Shown here piece after piece: positions 17,156 to 25,133 of a stretch of DNA of 64,000 bases. The translations under genes were made by a program, and so were the position numbers. The first letter of the stretch is position 1, and the number at the start of each line of letters is the position of its first letter. This DNA comes from JAGQPD01 sp020426865 (GTDB taxonomy: Bacteria; Planctomycetota; Planctomycetia; Pirellulales; Pirellulaceae): contig JAWKTN010000007.1 in assembly GCA_041399065.1 (NCBI GenBank), positions 186,001 through 250,000 of the forward strand, read 5' to 3'. The notes below the pieces were generated by a model that did not search any database, was not told where the DNA came from, and saw only the letters and a program-made list of their open reading frames with translations.

Positions 17156-17506
17156 ATGGAAACGAACCCGTACGAACCGGCACAAGTCCACTTCGCACCG
17201 CCCAACGACCGTCGGGGTCGTCGCTTGTCGAAGGCTGTTCCCGTAGCCCTAATTGGCATGCTGCTGGTTCGAATCGCGTTCTTTCAGTCTCTCGTTTTGT
17301 ACGTTACGGTGACGTCATCCATAAAGGATGCGCTCGTCCCGATAGTATTAGCCGTCGCGGGGGTGGTCCTAATTGTCGTCGCCTGTCGCCTCGCGCGCGG
17401 GCATTTCGCCGCATTCGCGGCAGTTACCACCCTATTCGCCGTCGCACACGAAGCGGCCGCCATCCTGGGACTGGTGCCGTACTATTACCCGCCGGTAATA
17501 TGGTGA
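17156..17506 (+). CDS. small membrane protein with NPYxP N-terminus
   Basis: 116 residues beginning METNPYEPAQVHFAPP, the planctomycete NPYxPP-style opening. It then has three or four hydrophobic helices (AVPVALIGMLLVRIAFF, then DALVPIVLAVAGVVLIVVA, then FAAFAAVTTLFAVAHEAAAIL). The frame is open from 16886, but only this ATG gives the motif and avoids overlap with the previous gene. Function unknown. Convergent with the primase-helicase gene; the gap of about 170 bases between them holds no clear terminator. Confidence 0.6.
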   Translation: METNPYEPAQVHFAPPNDRRGRRLSKAVPVALIGMLLVRIAFFQSLVLYVTVTSSIKDALVPIVLAVAGVVLIVVACRLARGHFAAFAAVTTLFAVAHEAAAILGLVPYYYPPVIW

Positions 17507-17679
17507 GCGGTCGCCCCGTTTAATTGAACGGGGACTGGCCGATGATTACCATTGAATCGGACTTGTAGTAATATTCCTACACCAACGGGAAGATTTGGGA
17601 AGCTCGACTTTCGACGGGGGAGGGAGATAGTTACCCCCTTACGCGTACGTATATATGAACAACGATGGGACAACTGTCC

Positions 17680-19950
17680 CTATCCCTCCCCCACGTGACC
17701 ATTCATGGACGGTTTGAGTGCCAAACCAACGTAAACGTTGCAACCGTGGGACTTGCGTTTCTCGTATTTCATGGCAAGTTCGGCGCCAAATGCGGTCTGC
17801 GACATGCGCCCTCCCCAATCTTTGTATGCTCGAAACAACTCAGCGGCTCCAACTCGGGAATCGGGAGCGAAGTCACAGCAGTCGTCCAGAAACAGCGAGA
17901 TCACATTGCTTTCGGCGCGGAATGCTGTGGTGGCATCCGATACCAAACTGGGTTCGCCAAGGCCGTCGTGTTGCCATTCTTGGCACCCTAAAAGTGCCCA
18001 ATTCAGGATTCCAGAAAGCTCAGACTGGAGCTTCTGCAGTAAATTCCGATCCTGCCTGTCTGGCGGAATCGTGACCGTGAACGGAATCAATTTCACTCGT
18101 CGCCAAATCCCCTCGTCGGTCCCGCGAATGACCGGTCTGTGGTTGGTGGCCATCCAAAGTTTGTGCGTTGGGCTGAACTCCCAATGGTCTTCGAAACACC
18201 GCCTAGCCCGAATCCTGTCACCACCGGTCAGGGTCTTAACCAGCGACTCACTCAGTCTGCTTCCGAATTCTGTTTCAACAGCCGCCGCAAGTCTGCGTCC
18301 GAAGAGATCAGCCAATTCGGTCGGATGGGGCTCCTTTTTCCTTATCATGAGCATGTTCGGCGGGCATTGTAGCGAATAGTCCGGCCCCATCATGCTCATG
18401 ACACAATTCAAAAACACGCTTTTGCCGTTGGCCCCAGCACCATAGCAAATGGCAACCAGGTGTTCGCTCACGACACCGGTCAACGAATAACCAACGAGCC
18501 GACGCAGGTAAGCAATTAAGTCGTCGTTGCCGTCGGTAATTTGGCGCAGGAATTCCAACCACAGCCGACAATCCGCGTCGGGATCAAAGTCGACAGGTGC
18601 TAGTTGGGTTAGCAGATCCTCTCGGCGATGACTGCGAAGTTCTAACGTACGGAGGTTCAGTGTCCCATTACGCACGTTCAGGAGGTAAGGTTCACGATTT
18701 AGACTTTCGTGATGAATGGCCAGCTCGCTCCGCGCTGCGCGAATAGCGTTACTCAAGCCCGACATACTTGCCGTCTTTTTCGCGAAATTCACCATTCCTC
18801 CGTGGACGGCTCCGCATTTACCAATGTCCGTAAAGACCTCCGGAACAAGCCCCTTGGCCCACTGCTCTACTCGCTGCATATTGTCCAATACCCACGTCGC
18901 GCCGTTGTAGTACAACCACTTCTCCCACGGCCCCACATATCTAAGGTTCATTCCGTGCATTCGAACCAGACGCCTACCATTGGCGACGTCGGTCTGCCCC
19001 TCGGCCGTCGCGATCGACGGAATCTCCGGGTCCGGCCGCGGCGGGTCCCACGACCGTGCATCCTCAACCGCCGCTCGCAACAGCCGTTCACCGGCGGGCA
19101 GTCGCAATACGTCTCGCGCGTCGTTGGGCTGGTCGCTACTGATCGCGATCGGCAGTGGCAGTGTCGCAATCCTGACACTTGCGGCAACGCCATACAGCCT
19201 CGCAGCAGACGTCTCCGCCTTCGCTTCCGCGTCCGCGGTCCGGTCAGGCACGATCACCACGATCACGTCCCGAAACAATCGGACATATCGTTGGGCAAGC
19301 CGGTCGGTGTCGCATCCACAGGTGTTGATATATCCAATGCCGTGGAGAGCACACGCATCCTTGGGACCTTCCACGAGCAGCCACGTCTCGCCCGGCTGAG
19401 GTAACCGATTAGGAAAAAACAACCCCGACGTCTTTTCGCTCTTGCTCTCTGCCTTCTTAAACCAGCCTTTTCCCGTCGTTGTTAAGTCAAAATACGAGTG
19501 CTGCGCGCCCCTTTCATTCCAAACAGGGAACCTCACGACGTCCAGCTTGCCCCTCTTGGCCGGTACCGCACCGTAGACTCGCATCGACTCGATCGGCATA
19601 CGCTTTGCGTTCGCGACGGCCGTCATCATATCTGCGATATGTCCGGTGCTACCGTTCGCGCCCAAAACGCCGAGAAACCCGGCCAAGCGAGCGAGAGTCG
19701 TCGGGAAATCCCAGCCGTTGGCTTGTCGAAGCAGCTCGATTCCATCGAACGTGCCGCACGAACAGATCGCCGTCCCTTCGTCCAGGTTATCGATCCGAAA
19801 CGACGGGTGTGTGTCGTCGTGAAACGGACAGATCACATGTCGCCCATCGGCCGCGATCGCTTCATCCAGTGCCCCGTTGCTAAAATGTCCTAAAATCTCG
19901 CCCCATCGGCCCCTGGCGGCGGCCCGGACGGCATCCTTGTCGAACTGCAT
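17680..19950 (-). CDS. primase-helicase (CHC2 zinc finger, TOPRIM, D5/SF3 helicase)
   Basis: 756 residues, GGAG ribosome binding site before the ATG. Domain order: a zinc finger with CPFHDDTHPSFR (C41, H44) and CSC (C63, C65); a TOPRIM fold with LLVEGPKDA (E194) and IVPDRTAD (D236); then a D5_N region and an SF3/AAA helicase with Walker A GAGANGKS at 504-511, Walker B near AVETE, and ATNHRPVIRGTD-type sensor 1 further on. The combination is that of the P4 alpha-type replication protein used by satellites and some phages to prime and unwind from the element's own origin. Its gene lies downstream of the ERCC4 nuclease and HTH genes on the same strand. Confidence 0.93.
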   Translation of the reverse strand: MQFDKDAVRAAARGRWGEILGHFSNGALDEAIAADGRHVICPFHDDTHPSFRIDNLDEGTAICSCGTFDGIELLRQANGWDFPTTLARLAGFLGVLGANGSTGHIADMMTAVANAKRMPIESMRVYGAVPAKRGKLDVVRFPVWNERGAQHSYFDLTTTGKGWFKKAESKSEKTSGLFFPNRLPQPGETWLLVEGPKDACALHGIGYINTCGCDTDRLAQRYVRLFRDVIVVIVPDRTADAEAKAETSAARLYGVAASVRIATLPLPIAISSDQPNDARDVLRLPAGERLLRAAVEDARSWDPPRPDPEIPSIATAEGQTDVANGRRLVRMHGMNLRYVGPWEKWLYYNGATWVLDNMQRVEQWAKGLVPEVFTDIGKCGAVHGGMVNFAKKTASMSGLSNAIRAARSELAIHHESLNREPYLLNVRNGTLNLRTLELRSHRREDLLTQLAPVDFDPDADCRLWLEFLRQITDGNDDLIAYLRRLVGYSLTGVVSEHLVAICYGAGANGKSVFLNCVMSMMGPDYSLQCPPNMLMIRKKEPHPTELADLFGRRLAAAVETEFGSRLSESLVKTLTGGDRIRARRCFEDHWEFSPTHKLWMATNHRPVIRGTDEGIWRRVKLIPFTVTIPPDRQDRNLLQKLQSELSGILNWALLGCQEWQHDGLGEPSLVSDATTAFRAESNVISLFLDDCCDFAPDSRVGAAELFRAYKDWGGRMSQTAFGAELAMKYEKRKSHGCNVYVGLALKPSMNGHVGEG

Positions 19951-20017
19951 CGTTCTCTCCTCTCTTTTTTCGGTGCCCGCCAGGCCACTGTCCCACCACT
20001 ATCGCGACGCACGCGCG

Positions 20018-20551
20018 TCACGACGCAATTGTCTCGTCCACTGTCGGCCTCTCGCCGACCATCGCCCGCAGTTCCCGCCAACGCCGGCGATATTCGATGT
20101 AAAAGAAGCGTGCCGCAATCGCGTCGCACTGATCGGGTCGGCCGCCAAATACGAACGGGGTGCCTGATGTCATCCAGCCGATGACGCTGCCGACGACGGC
20201 CTTGCGCGATAGGCGGCTTGACCACTGACCGCGCTCGATGTCCTGCCAGGTGCACTCGACGATCACCAGCTGGGAAAGAACGCCACGCAACCTCAGCAGT
20301 TGACGCTCCCACCGCGCGCGTTCGCCTCCGCAGCACGAGAGAAAATCGCCGAAACCCTTGCGTTCGACAACCACCTGGCCCGGGCAGACTGCCAGATCGT
20401 AGTCACCTACGTCAAGCGTGGCCGACTCGGTCGCCAACGGGGACAGCGTCCACGGGATCTGCTCCCGCGTGTCGATCCGAACGACGACATCCTTGGGGCG
20501 TGGCTCGGCGGGAAGGGCTCGACGTGCCGCACGAGATAGGTTATCATCCAT
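20018..20551 (-). CDS. ERCC4/XPF-type nuclease domain protein
   Basis: 177 residues from the ATG at 20551, chosen for its GGAGG at 7 bases; the frame is open from 20629. The nuclease core is VVVRIDTREQ (D27), LDVGDYDLAV and VVVERKGFGDF, the ERKxxxD active-site motif of XPF/Mus81-type enzymes. The C-terminal half is helical with a basic FYIEYRRRWREL segment. It would cleave branched or structured DNA during replication or recombination of the element. It lies between the HTH gene and the primase-helicase gene on the same strand. Confidence 0.88.
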   Translation of the reverse strand: MDDNLSRAARRALPAEPRPKDVVVRIDTREQIPWTLSPLATESATLDVGDYDLAVCPGQVVVERKGFGDFLSCCGGERARWERQLLRLRGVLSQLVIVECTWQDIERGQWSSRLSRKAVVGSVIGWMTSGTPFVFGGRPDQCDAIAARFFYIEYRRRWRELRAMVGERPTVDETIAS

Positions 20552-20619
20552 CGTAAGACCTCCGAATGCCGCCGGTCGCCCTGCCAGAGATGACCGCGCG
20601 GCTTTTTTTGTGTTCAAAA

Positions 20620-20877
20620 TCAAACCCACTGACGCACTTGCGGCAGCGACCGCCGTCGGCGGCGAGGTGGTGGAGGGGGAGTGGCGGCGCGAGCGGCCTC
20701 GAAATCGGCGAGGGCCTCTGGAGACACTCGCCAGCGGGGGCGTGTGGCATCACCCACGTTCACCGCCGTTAGTTCGCCGCGGGTGATCCACTGCCGCACC
20801 TTGTCGGCAGCGACCCCGTACCGTCGCGCGACCTCAGGCGGTGAGTAGTACAGGGACGTCTTCTTCGTTCGCAACAT
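20620..20877 (-). CDS. helix-turn-helix protein, excisionase/MerR type
   Basis: 85 residues from the ATG at 20877, with AAGGAG eight bases upstream; the frame is open from 20910. YYSPPEVARRYGVAADKVRQ then WITRGELTAVNVG is a typical HTH_17 winged helix, as in excisionases and small element regulators, and the C-terminus is a Pro/Arg-rich tail (PPPPPRRRRR). Likely role: DNA-binding regulator or recombination directionality factor for the integrase encoded nearby. The start codon lies about 100 bases after the stop of the winged-helix-like gene. Confidence 0.85.
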   Translation of the reverse strand: MLRTKKTSLYYSPPEVARRYGVAADKVRQWITRGELTAVNVGDATRPRWRVSPEALADFEAARAATPPPPPRRRRRSLPQVRQWV

Positions 20878-20983
20878 TTGAATTGCTCCTTGACATTGCA
20901 ACGTCGTCAAAACAATTCAACTACACATCCCCTCTTCGCCACAGGGAATGTTCCGGGAAGATCCGGGAGAGTTCCGGGAAATG

Positions 20984-21997
20984 TTAGGTCGGCGATTCCT
21001 GACCTGCGAATAGTACCTTACGCCCCAGTTCGGTGACCGCCCAGGGTGACTTGCTTTTTCCTACGCGAACGATGAGTTTTCTGTTTTCTAGTGCTTTGAG
21101 ATCGGGCCGAAGCGTTTTTTCGTCACACCGGCATTTAATGGCCAATGCCGTCGAGCTTAGGCCGTGGCCAGTGCGATATAGCGCGTCAAGCACTTTCTGC
21201 TGTCGATCATTCTCAACTCCAAGCATGACGGTTTTGGGGCAGAGCATTTGGACCCATTTTAAGAGAGAGATGATATGACCCTCCAATACTACTCTCTCGG
21301 AATCGAAGTCGAACTCGTCAGGGACGCACCCTAACGAATTCAACCAAGCGATAACGTTTCGTAGTCGAATGGCAAGAACTTGCTTTCGCGATGGATGTCC
21401 AGATGACCGTAGCAATTCGAGCGTTTCGGTTAGCCATGCGGCAACGCCCTCTACATCGTTCGGCAATTGGTCAGGAAATGCAGTCATTGGGTCCATTGTG
21501 TCGGTCCAGGTGCGCGGCTTTGCCATTCGGCCCCGCAAGATCCGTAGCGATTCGGCCGCTAGGTCGTAAGTCGCTTCATTGCCGTCGTTGCTCGCCATTA
21601 TCTTTGACGTTGCGTTAGTGTCACGGCACGTAAGCAGCCAGTTGTCGGCGAGGCTGAAACGGTGTACCTGCCCCAGCGTTTCGGCACAGCCGCGGCACAG
21701 CTGAACTACTTCGTCGGTCGCGGCCGTCGTGCCCTCGCTCGAAATAATGAACGCATAGGCAAACCCTTGCAGTCCAACGAGGACGCTTGCATAGCCTTGC
21801 TTCGGGACCCTGGGCAGCCAAGCGGCTTGATCCTTGGCACCGTGCGTGGCGCATAGCTTCTTGTACGCCGCGAACGTCATCGACTTTTGTTTGAACCGCA
21901 CGGCCGGAGGCATATTCACCTCCGACCAGTAGACCGCCAGCGTTACCTTTCCTTCAATTGCGTTCCAGCGATCGATCAGTTCGGGGATTGTGTTCAC
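20984..21997 (-). CDS. hypothetical protein with C-terminal winged-helix-like region
   Basis: 337 residues, starting with a GTG that overlaps the integrase stop (GTGA), so translationally coupled to it. No family recognised overall. The last about 70 residues (QQKVLDALYRTGHGLSSTALA, TLRPDLKALENRKLIVRVG) have the pattern of a winged helix-turn-helix with a wing. The N-terminal half is mixed alpha/beta with a Cys pair (CRGC). As a potential DNA-binding protein encoded directly after the integrase, it may be a regulator of integration or replication; inference only. Confidence 0.7.
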   Translation of the reverse strand: MNTIPELIDRWNAIEGKVTLAVYWSEVNMPPAVRFKQKSMTFAAYKKLCATHGAKDQAAWLPRVPKQGYASVLVGLQGFAYAFIISSEGTTAATDEVVQLCRGCAETLGQVHRFSLADNWLLTCRDTNATSKIMASNDGNEATYDLAAESLRILRGRMAKPRTWTDTMDPMTAFPDQLPNDVEGVAAWLTETLELLRSSGHPSRKQVLAIRLRNVIAWLNSLGCVPDEFDFDSERVVLEGHIISLLKWVQMLCPKTVMLGVENDRQQKVLDALYRTGHGLSSTALAIKCRCDEKTLRPDLKALENRKLIVRVGKSKSPWAVTELGRKVLFAGQESPT

Positions 21998-23175
21998 GGC
22001 GTCGCCTCCTCCCCGTACAGCCAGGTGCGGACGTGGTCGGCAACGCGTTCGAGTCTCTCGGCACTAATCGATTGGCGATAGACGGCTGCCATGGAATCGT
22101 CTGCATGGCCCATCGTGTAGTTGACGCACGGCTGATCAAGTGTTTCGTCGGCCACGGTTCGGTAAATGTGGCGCAAACCGTAGAACGACCGTCCGGATTC
22201 GTATAGCGACAGCGACTTGAGCACTTTGTGGAATTCGCGGCTGATCGGGCTGGCATTTGTGGCTTCGTTCATCCAGGGCTGGCGTTTACGTGTAATGAAA
22301 ACCAGTTGCTCATGCGATTCGACTCGCGGCTTCGGTCGGACTTCGATTGCCTCACGCAGAGCCTCTACGGTTTCGCGCCACAGCTTGGCGCGGCGTGGTA
22401 CGCCAGTCTTACGTCTCGGGTAATCGATCCAGCCGGCATCAAGATCTAAGTGACGGTGTTCCAACCAGGCGCAATCAGCGTTGCCAGCGCCCGTATTCAG
22501 CGCGAGCAATATCATAGCCTTGAGCTGGGGAGGAGCGGCCGTGATCACCTTACGGAGCTCATCCGGAGGTATTAGACGTGACCCGGCAGCCGCCCGCGCT
22601 AGTCGCTGCGTTTTCTTGCTGGGTGGTTTGAACGCCGATCCAAACCGAACCGGACGATCGATGTACTCGTTTGTGTACAGCCAGCGGAAGATTTGCTTCA
22701 CGTTGGCTATTTCGCGCACCAGCGAGGAGGCTCCCCATTTTCGTCCCATACGGTCTCGCAACGTCTTGAAGTCGCCTGATCGCAGGGAATCGATGTGGCG
22801 TACTGCCCCGAAATGCTTCACCAGCAGTTCACCGGCACGCTTGAGGTCGCCGTGGTGCCGTTGCGAGATTTCCCCGGCTTCCACCATCGCCCATTTGGCA
22901 TCCAAAAACTGATTGCATCCCTGGCGGAGCGTCAGCCGATCGGGTGTACCCGGGTGTACCCTCTTGGCGCCGGTGGCCAATATCGTGACGAGGTTAGCCT
23001 TGTAGTTGGCCAGGGCGGTGTCCGGTTCTTCCCATCTCCCGAAATAATAGAGCTTTCCCTTAACCTTCTTGGCCCATTGGCCCGATAAATGTGGAAAAAG
23101 CGGGTAATCGGGATGAGGCTTTTTGGGTCGATCTTGCCGACCTTTCCGACTTCCGGTAAGATTCCGTGCAGTCAT
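21994..23175 (-). CDS. int: tyrosine recombinase (integrase of the element)
   Basis: 393 residues with AGGAG nine bases before the ATG. The N-terminal 80 residues are basic and look like an arm-binding domain. Residues about 82-180 form the core-binding SAM-like domain. The catalytic domain has K256 in RRKTGVP, H336 and R339 in GLRHIYRT, H357 in YTMGHADD, and the nucleophile Y366 in AVYRQS. In box I the usual TGLRxxEL reads NTGAGNADC, so the first catalytic Arg is not at its normal place. The gene ends in a GTGA overlap with the next gene and begins about 170 bases from attR; GGTGTACC words lie both in its 5' coding region and upstream. Confidence 0.92.
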   Translation of the reverse strand: MTARNLTGSRKGRQDRPKKPHPDYPLFPHLSGQWAKKVKGKLYYFGRWEEPDTALANYKANLVTILATGAKRVHPGTPDRLTLRQGCNQFLDAKWAMVEAGEISQRHHGDLKRAGELLVKHFGAVRHIDSLRSGDFKTLRDRMGRKWGASSLVREIANVKQIFRWLYTNEYIDRPVRFGSAFKPPSKKTQRLARAAAGSRLIPPDELRKVITAAPPQLKAMILLALNTGAGNADCAWLEHRHLDLDAGWIDYPRRKTGVPRRAKLWRETVEALREAIEVRPKPRVESHEQLVFITRKRQPWMNEATNASPISREFHKVLKSLSLYESGRSFYGLRHIYRTVADETLDQPCVNYTMGHADDSMAAVYRQSISAERLERVADHVRTWLYGEEATP

Positions 23176-23289
23176 GGCAACTTGCTCCTAAACCAAGTGG
23201 TTGCTGTGATCTGCCGCGTAAGGTGTACCATACCGAACGCGGCGTTTTTTCATCCGATCGGGCCTGCAGGTGTACCGAACGGGTGTACC
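22941..23289. promoter_or_regulatory. right-end GGTGTACC repeats, candidate integrase arm sites
   Basis: CGGGTGTACC is tandemly repeated at 22941-22950 and 22951-22960 inside the 5' part of int. AGGTGTACC occurs at 23221-23229 and 23268-23276, and GGGTGTACC at 23281-23289, just inside attR. Inverted copies occur at the left end (8020-8070). Confidence 0.5.
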
Positions 23290-23345
23290 GAGGAGTATGA
23301 CTCTTTCTACCCTAGCAGTCAATACCCCTAGAAAACAAGCGTTTT

Positions 23346-23386
23346 TGGCGCCGTGGCCAAGTGGCTAAGGCAGCGGATTGCAAATC
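23346..23386 (+). repeat. attR: direct repeat copy 2, 5' half of the intact tRNA-Cys
   Basis: Identical over 41 bases to 7918-7958. Here it continues into the 3' half of the tRNA. By the geometry, this 5' half was brought by the element and the 3' half is chromosomal. Confidence 0.9.
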
Positions 23387-23418
23387 CGCCATCCCCGGTT
23401 CGAATCCGGGCGGCGCCT
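23347..23418 (+). tRNA. tRNA-Cys (GCA)
   Basis: Acceptor strands GGCGCCG and CGGCGCC pair fully. The anticodon stem GCGGA/TCCGC holds TT-GCA-AA, giving anticodon GCA, and the T arm is CCCGG-TTCGAAT-CCGGG. The discriminator base is T (U73), the identity base of tRNA-Cys. CCA is not encoded, and a T-rich stretch follows directly. This is the integration target; its present 5' half and promoter come from the integrated element. Confidence 0.95.
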
Positions 23419-23763
23419 CTTTTTCCGCTGGTCTGTCCAACCTAGCGAATCGCCGCCGGTTTGGCGGTTGAGTTCTCGATTCCATGGCCATTGCTCCTTC
23501 GCAACCGCAACGTTTCACAATCGTCATGGTTGCTTGAGCTTCGGCGGCACACAGGAAGAATTGACCTCACTGGTCATCGCGTTCCCACATGTCTCGATGA
23601 TTCCGTACCGGATTTGGTTTAAGATATCCGTGGTCGTTGCAGCTTCCATCCGAGGATGGTCCGCCACAGGAAAATCAAACATCACGCAGGAAAATCGCTG
23701 TTGTTATGAGCCGTGCAGGCCGCTAAGTTCTTCGCTCGTGAATTCCGCCGGACAAGGGATCAG
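23419..23763. other. intergenic after tRNA-Cys, no gene seen
   Basis: About 345 bases between the tRNA and the lipoprotein gene. It begins with a CTCTTTTT tract that could terminate the tRNA transcript. The open frames are short shadows without ribosome binding sites. Confidence 0.5.
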
Positions 23764-24195
23764 ATGAGAGTCTCACGCACTATTGGTTTCTTATTGGTCG
23801 GCTGTCTCCTAGCAAACGGTCTCGGCTGCCCAACGCCGCAGACTCCGTCAGCGACACCAGTATCGTCACCGTCCAACCCGAACGCTTGGTTGGGAATCCC
23901 ATCAGCGGTCAATCAAGTCATCACGATGATCCATGACGGTACCGGTTGGTTGCTCAACAAGAGCGAAGTTTCAGTAAAGAAGGTAGGCAATATCCGCCCC
24001 ACGAACGGTAATGTGACGTCGGAATCGTTCTTGGCGGACTACCAGATAGCCGTCAGCTACGGCGGCGAATCGTTCGAAACGACCGCGACCGACGTCCCGT
24101 GTGATCGTGATGGCATACCAACTGAAGCATCTGTCGAACGATTGCGGGTCGCCGTGGAAGATATCAAACAGAAAATGAAACGTCTGCAAAACTGA
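23764..24195 (+). CDS. hypothetical lipoprotein
   Basis: 143 residues from the ATG at 23764; the frame is open from 23713, but only this start gives a proper signal. The signal IGFLLVGCLLANGLGC ends in a lipobox-type LGC, so the mature protein would be lipid-anchored. A Pro/Ser/Thr-rich linker (PTPQTPSATPVSSPS) precedes a small mixed alpha/beta domain without recognised family. The last 25 residues form a charged helix. It is followed 17 bases later by a membrane protein gene on the same strand, suggesting a two-gene transcript. Confidence 0.7.
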   Translation: MRVSRTIGFLLVGCLLANGLGCPTPQTPSATPVSSPSNPNAWLGIPSAVNQVITMIHDGTGWLLNKSEVSVKKVGNIRPTNGNVTSESFLADYQIAVSYGGESFETTATDVPCDRDGIPTEASVERLRVAVEDIKQKMKRLQN

Positions 24196-24212
24196 TTCGT
24201 GGCGGCGAGATC

Positions 24213-24989
24213 ATGATGAATATTAGGTTCATCAATACGATCATTGTGGTGGCGATGGCGACCACGGTGCTGATTGTTTTCATCGCGGTATTTGTTTCGC
24301 TAATTCGTGCTTTTGTTTCGCTGATTCGTCGAGTGCGTTTTTCGACCCGCGGCTTGCTGGCAATGGTCGCCGTTGTCGCCATCTTGTGTGCTGCGATTGT
24401 TGGCTACCGCCGGTCATCGATGGCACAATTGCACTGGTTGCCCAGCAATTCGCCGCAAGCCGAAAGCATGTTTCCAACGGCCACGATCACGGTCAATAGG
24501 GATCAAGACCACGAATACGGATTCTTGTACTACTCACGGCGCAATCGTATACAAGCTTTAGTGCGCCAGTTTCCGCGCGTTGGCTATGTCAGCTATGCGA
24601 TCAGGAACGAGTCGATAAGCGTGCATACCAGTGACGAGCAAACGGCCCACGAGGCGCTGGCACTGCTTCGCGAACACGACGTGCTCGCGCCGTCGACATT
24701 TGTTATTCGCGGGAAGGTCGTTGATCGCGGCGGCGCACCGATATCTGGCGCGATTGTCGATTTGATGGGGCCATTCGTATTCATCAATCATTTCCATACC
24801 CGCGACGATGGTACGTTTACGATGCCACTGGACGACGGAGGCCTCAAACCTCCCGCCGGAAGAGGCTACTATCTGCGAGTCCGGGCGATGGACAAGTTGC
24901 TATCCGAAGAAGGGCGGTGGCATACGGCGTACTTTTCGTTGAACGAAGCGAATCCCGAAATGGTAGTGGAAATTGTGTTGCCTCGGTGA
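24213..24989 (+). CDS. membrane protein with carboxypeptidase-regulatory-like domain
   Basis: 258 residues. Two N-terminal hydrophobic segments (IIVVAMATTVLIVFIAVFVSL and GLLAMVAVVAILCAAIVG) anchor it in the membrane. The soluble part has a beta-rich C-terminal domain with FVIRGKVVDRGGAPISGAIV and a later TRDDGTFTMPL, the pattern of the carboxypeptidase-regulatory-like (CarboxypepD_reg) beta-sandwich used in planctomycetes as an extracytoplasmic module. No enzyme active site is visible. Probably co-transcribed with the lipoprotein upstream. Confidence 0.7.
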   Translation: MMNIRFINTIIVVAMATTVLIVFIAVFVSLIRAFVSLIRRVRFSTRGLLAMVAVVAILCAAIVGYRRSSMAQLHWLPSNSPQAESMFPTATITVNRDQDHEYGFLYYSRRNRIQALVRQFPRVGYVSYAIRNESISVHTSDEQTAHEALALLREHDVLAPSTFVIRGKVVDRGGAPISGAIVDLMGPFVFINHFHTRDDGTFTMPLDDGGLKPPAGRGYYLRVRAMDKLLSEEGRWHTAYFSLNEANPEMVVEIVLPR

Positions 24990-25133
24990 CGCCGCCAATT
25001 GCACTGGCGTGCGGCGACGCTACACTTGGTGTTCTTGTTGCTTCGCGCCGCCGTGGAATTTGGGGACAGGTCGCCGAAAGAGCAAAGCGTGATCGATGTG
25101 AGACTTCTTTAGACTAAAGGCAGAGAACACAGC

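Larger units (their letters stand above)
7918..23386. mobile_element. integrated phage-satellite-like element in tRNA-Cys (about 15.4 kb)
   Basis: Boundaries are 41-bp identical direct repeats, 7918-7958 and 23346-23386, consisting of the 5' half of tRNA-Cys. The integrase gene lies next to the right repeat. Repeats of the word GGTGTACC (either strand) lie just inside both ends, as expected for integrase arm sites. The mobile core (12.9-23.2 kb, mostly minus strand) encodes integrase, a winged-helix-like protein, an HTH protein, an ERCC4 nuclease, a primase-helicase, a serine recombinase, TerS, TerL and a coiled-coil protein. The left part (8.1-12.7 kb) is cargo and looks more AT-rich. No portal, capsid, protease or tail genes are visible, so this is a satellite-like or reduced prophage element rather than a complete phage. 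Confidence 0.85.
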
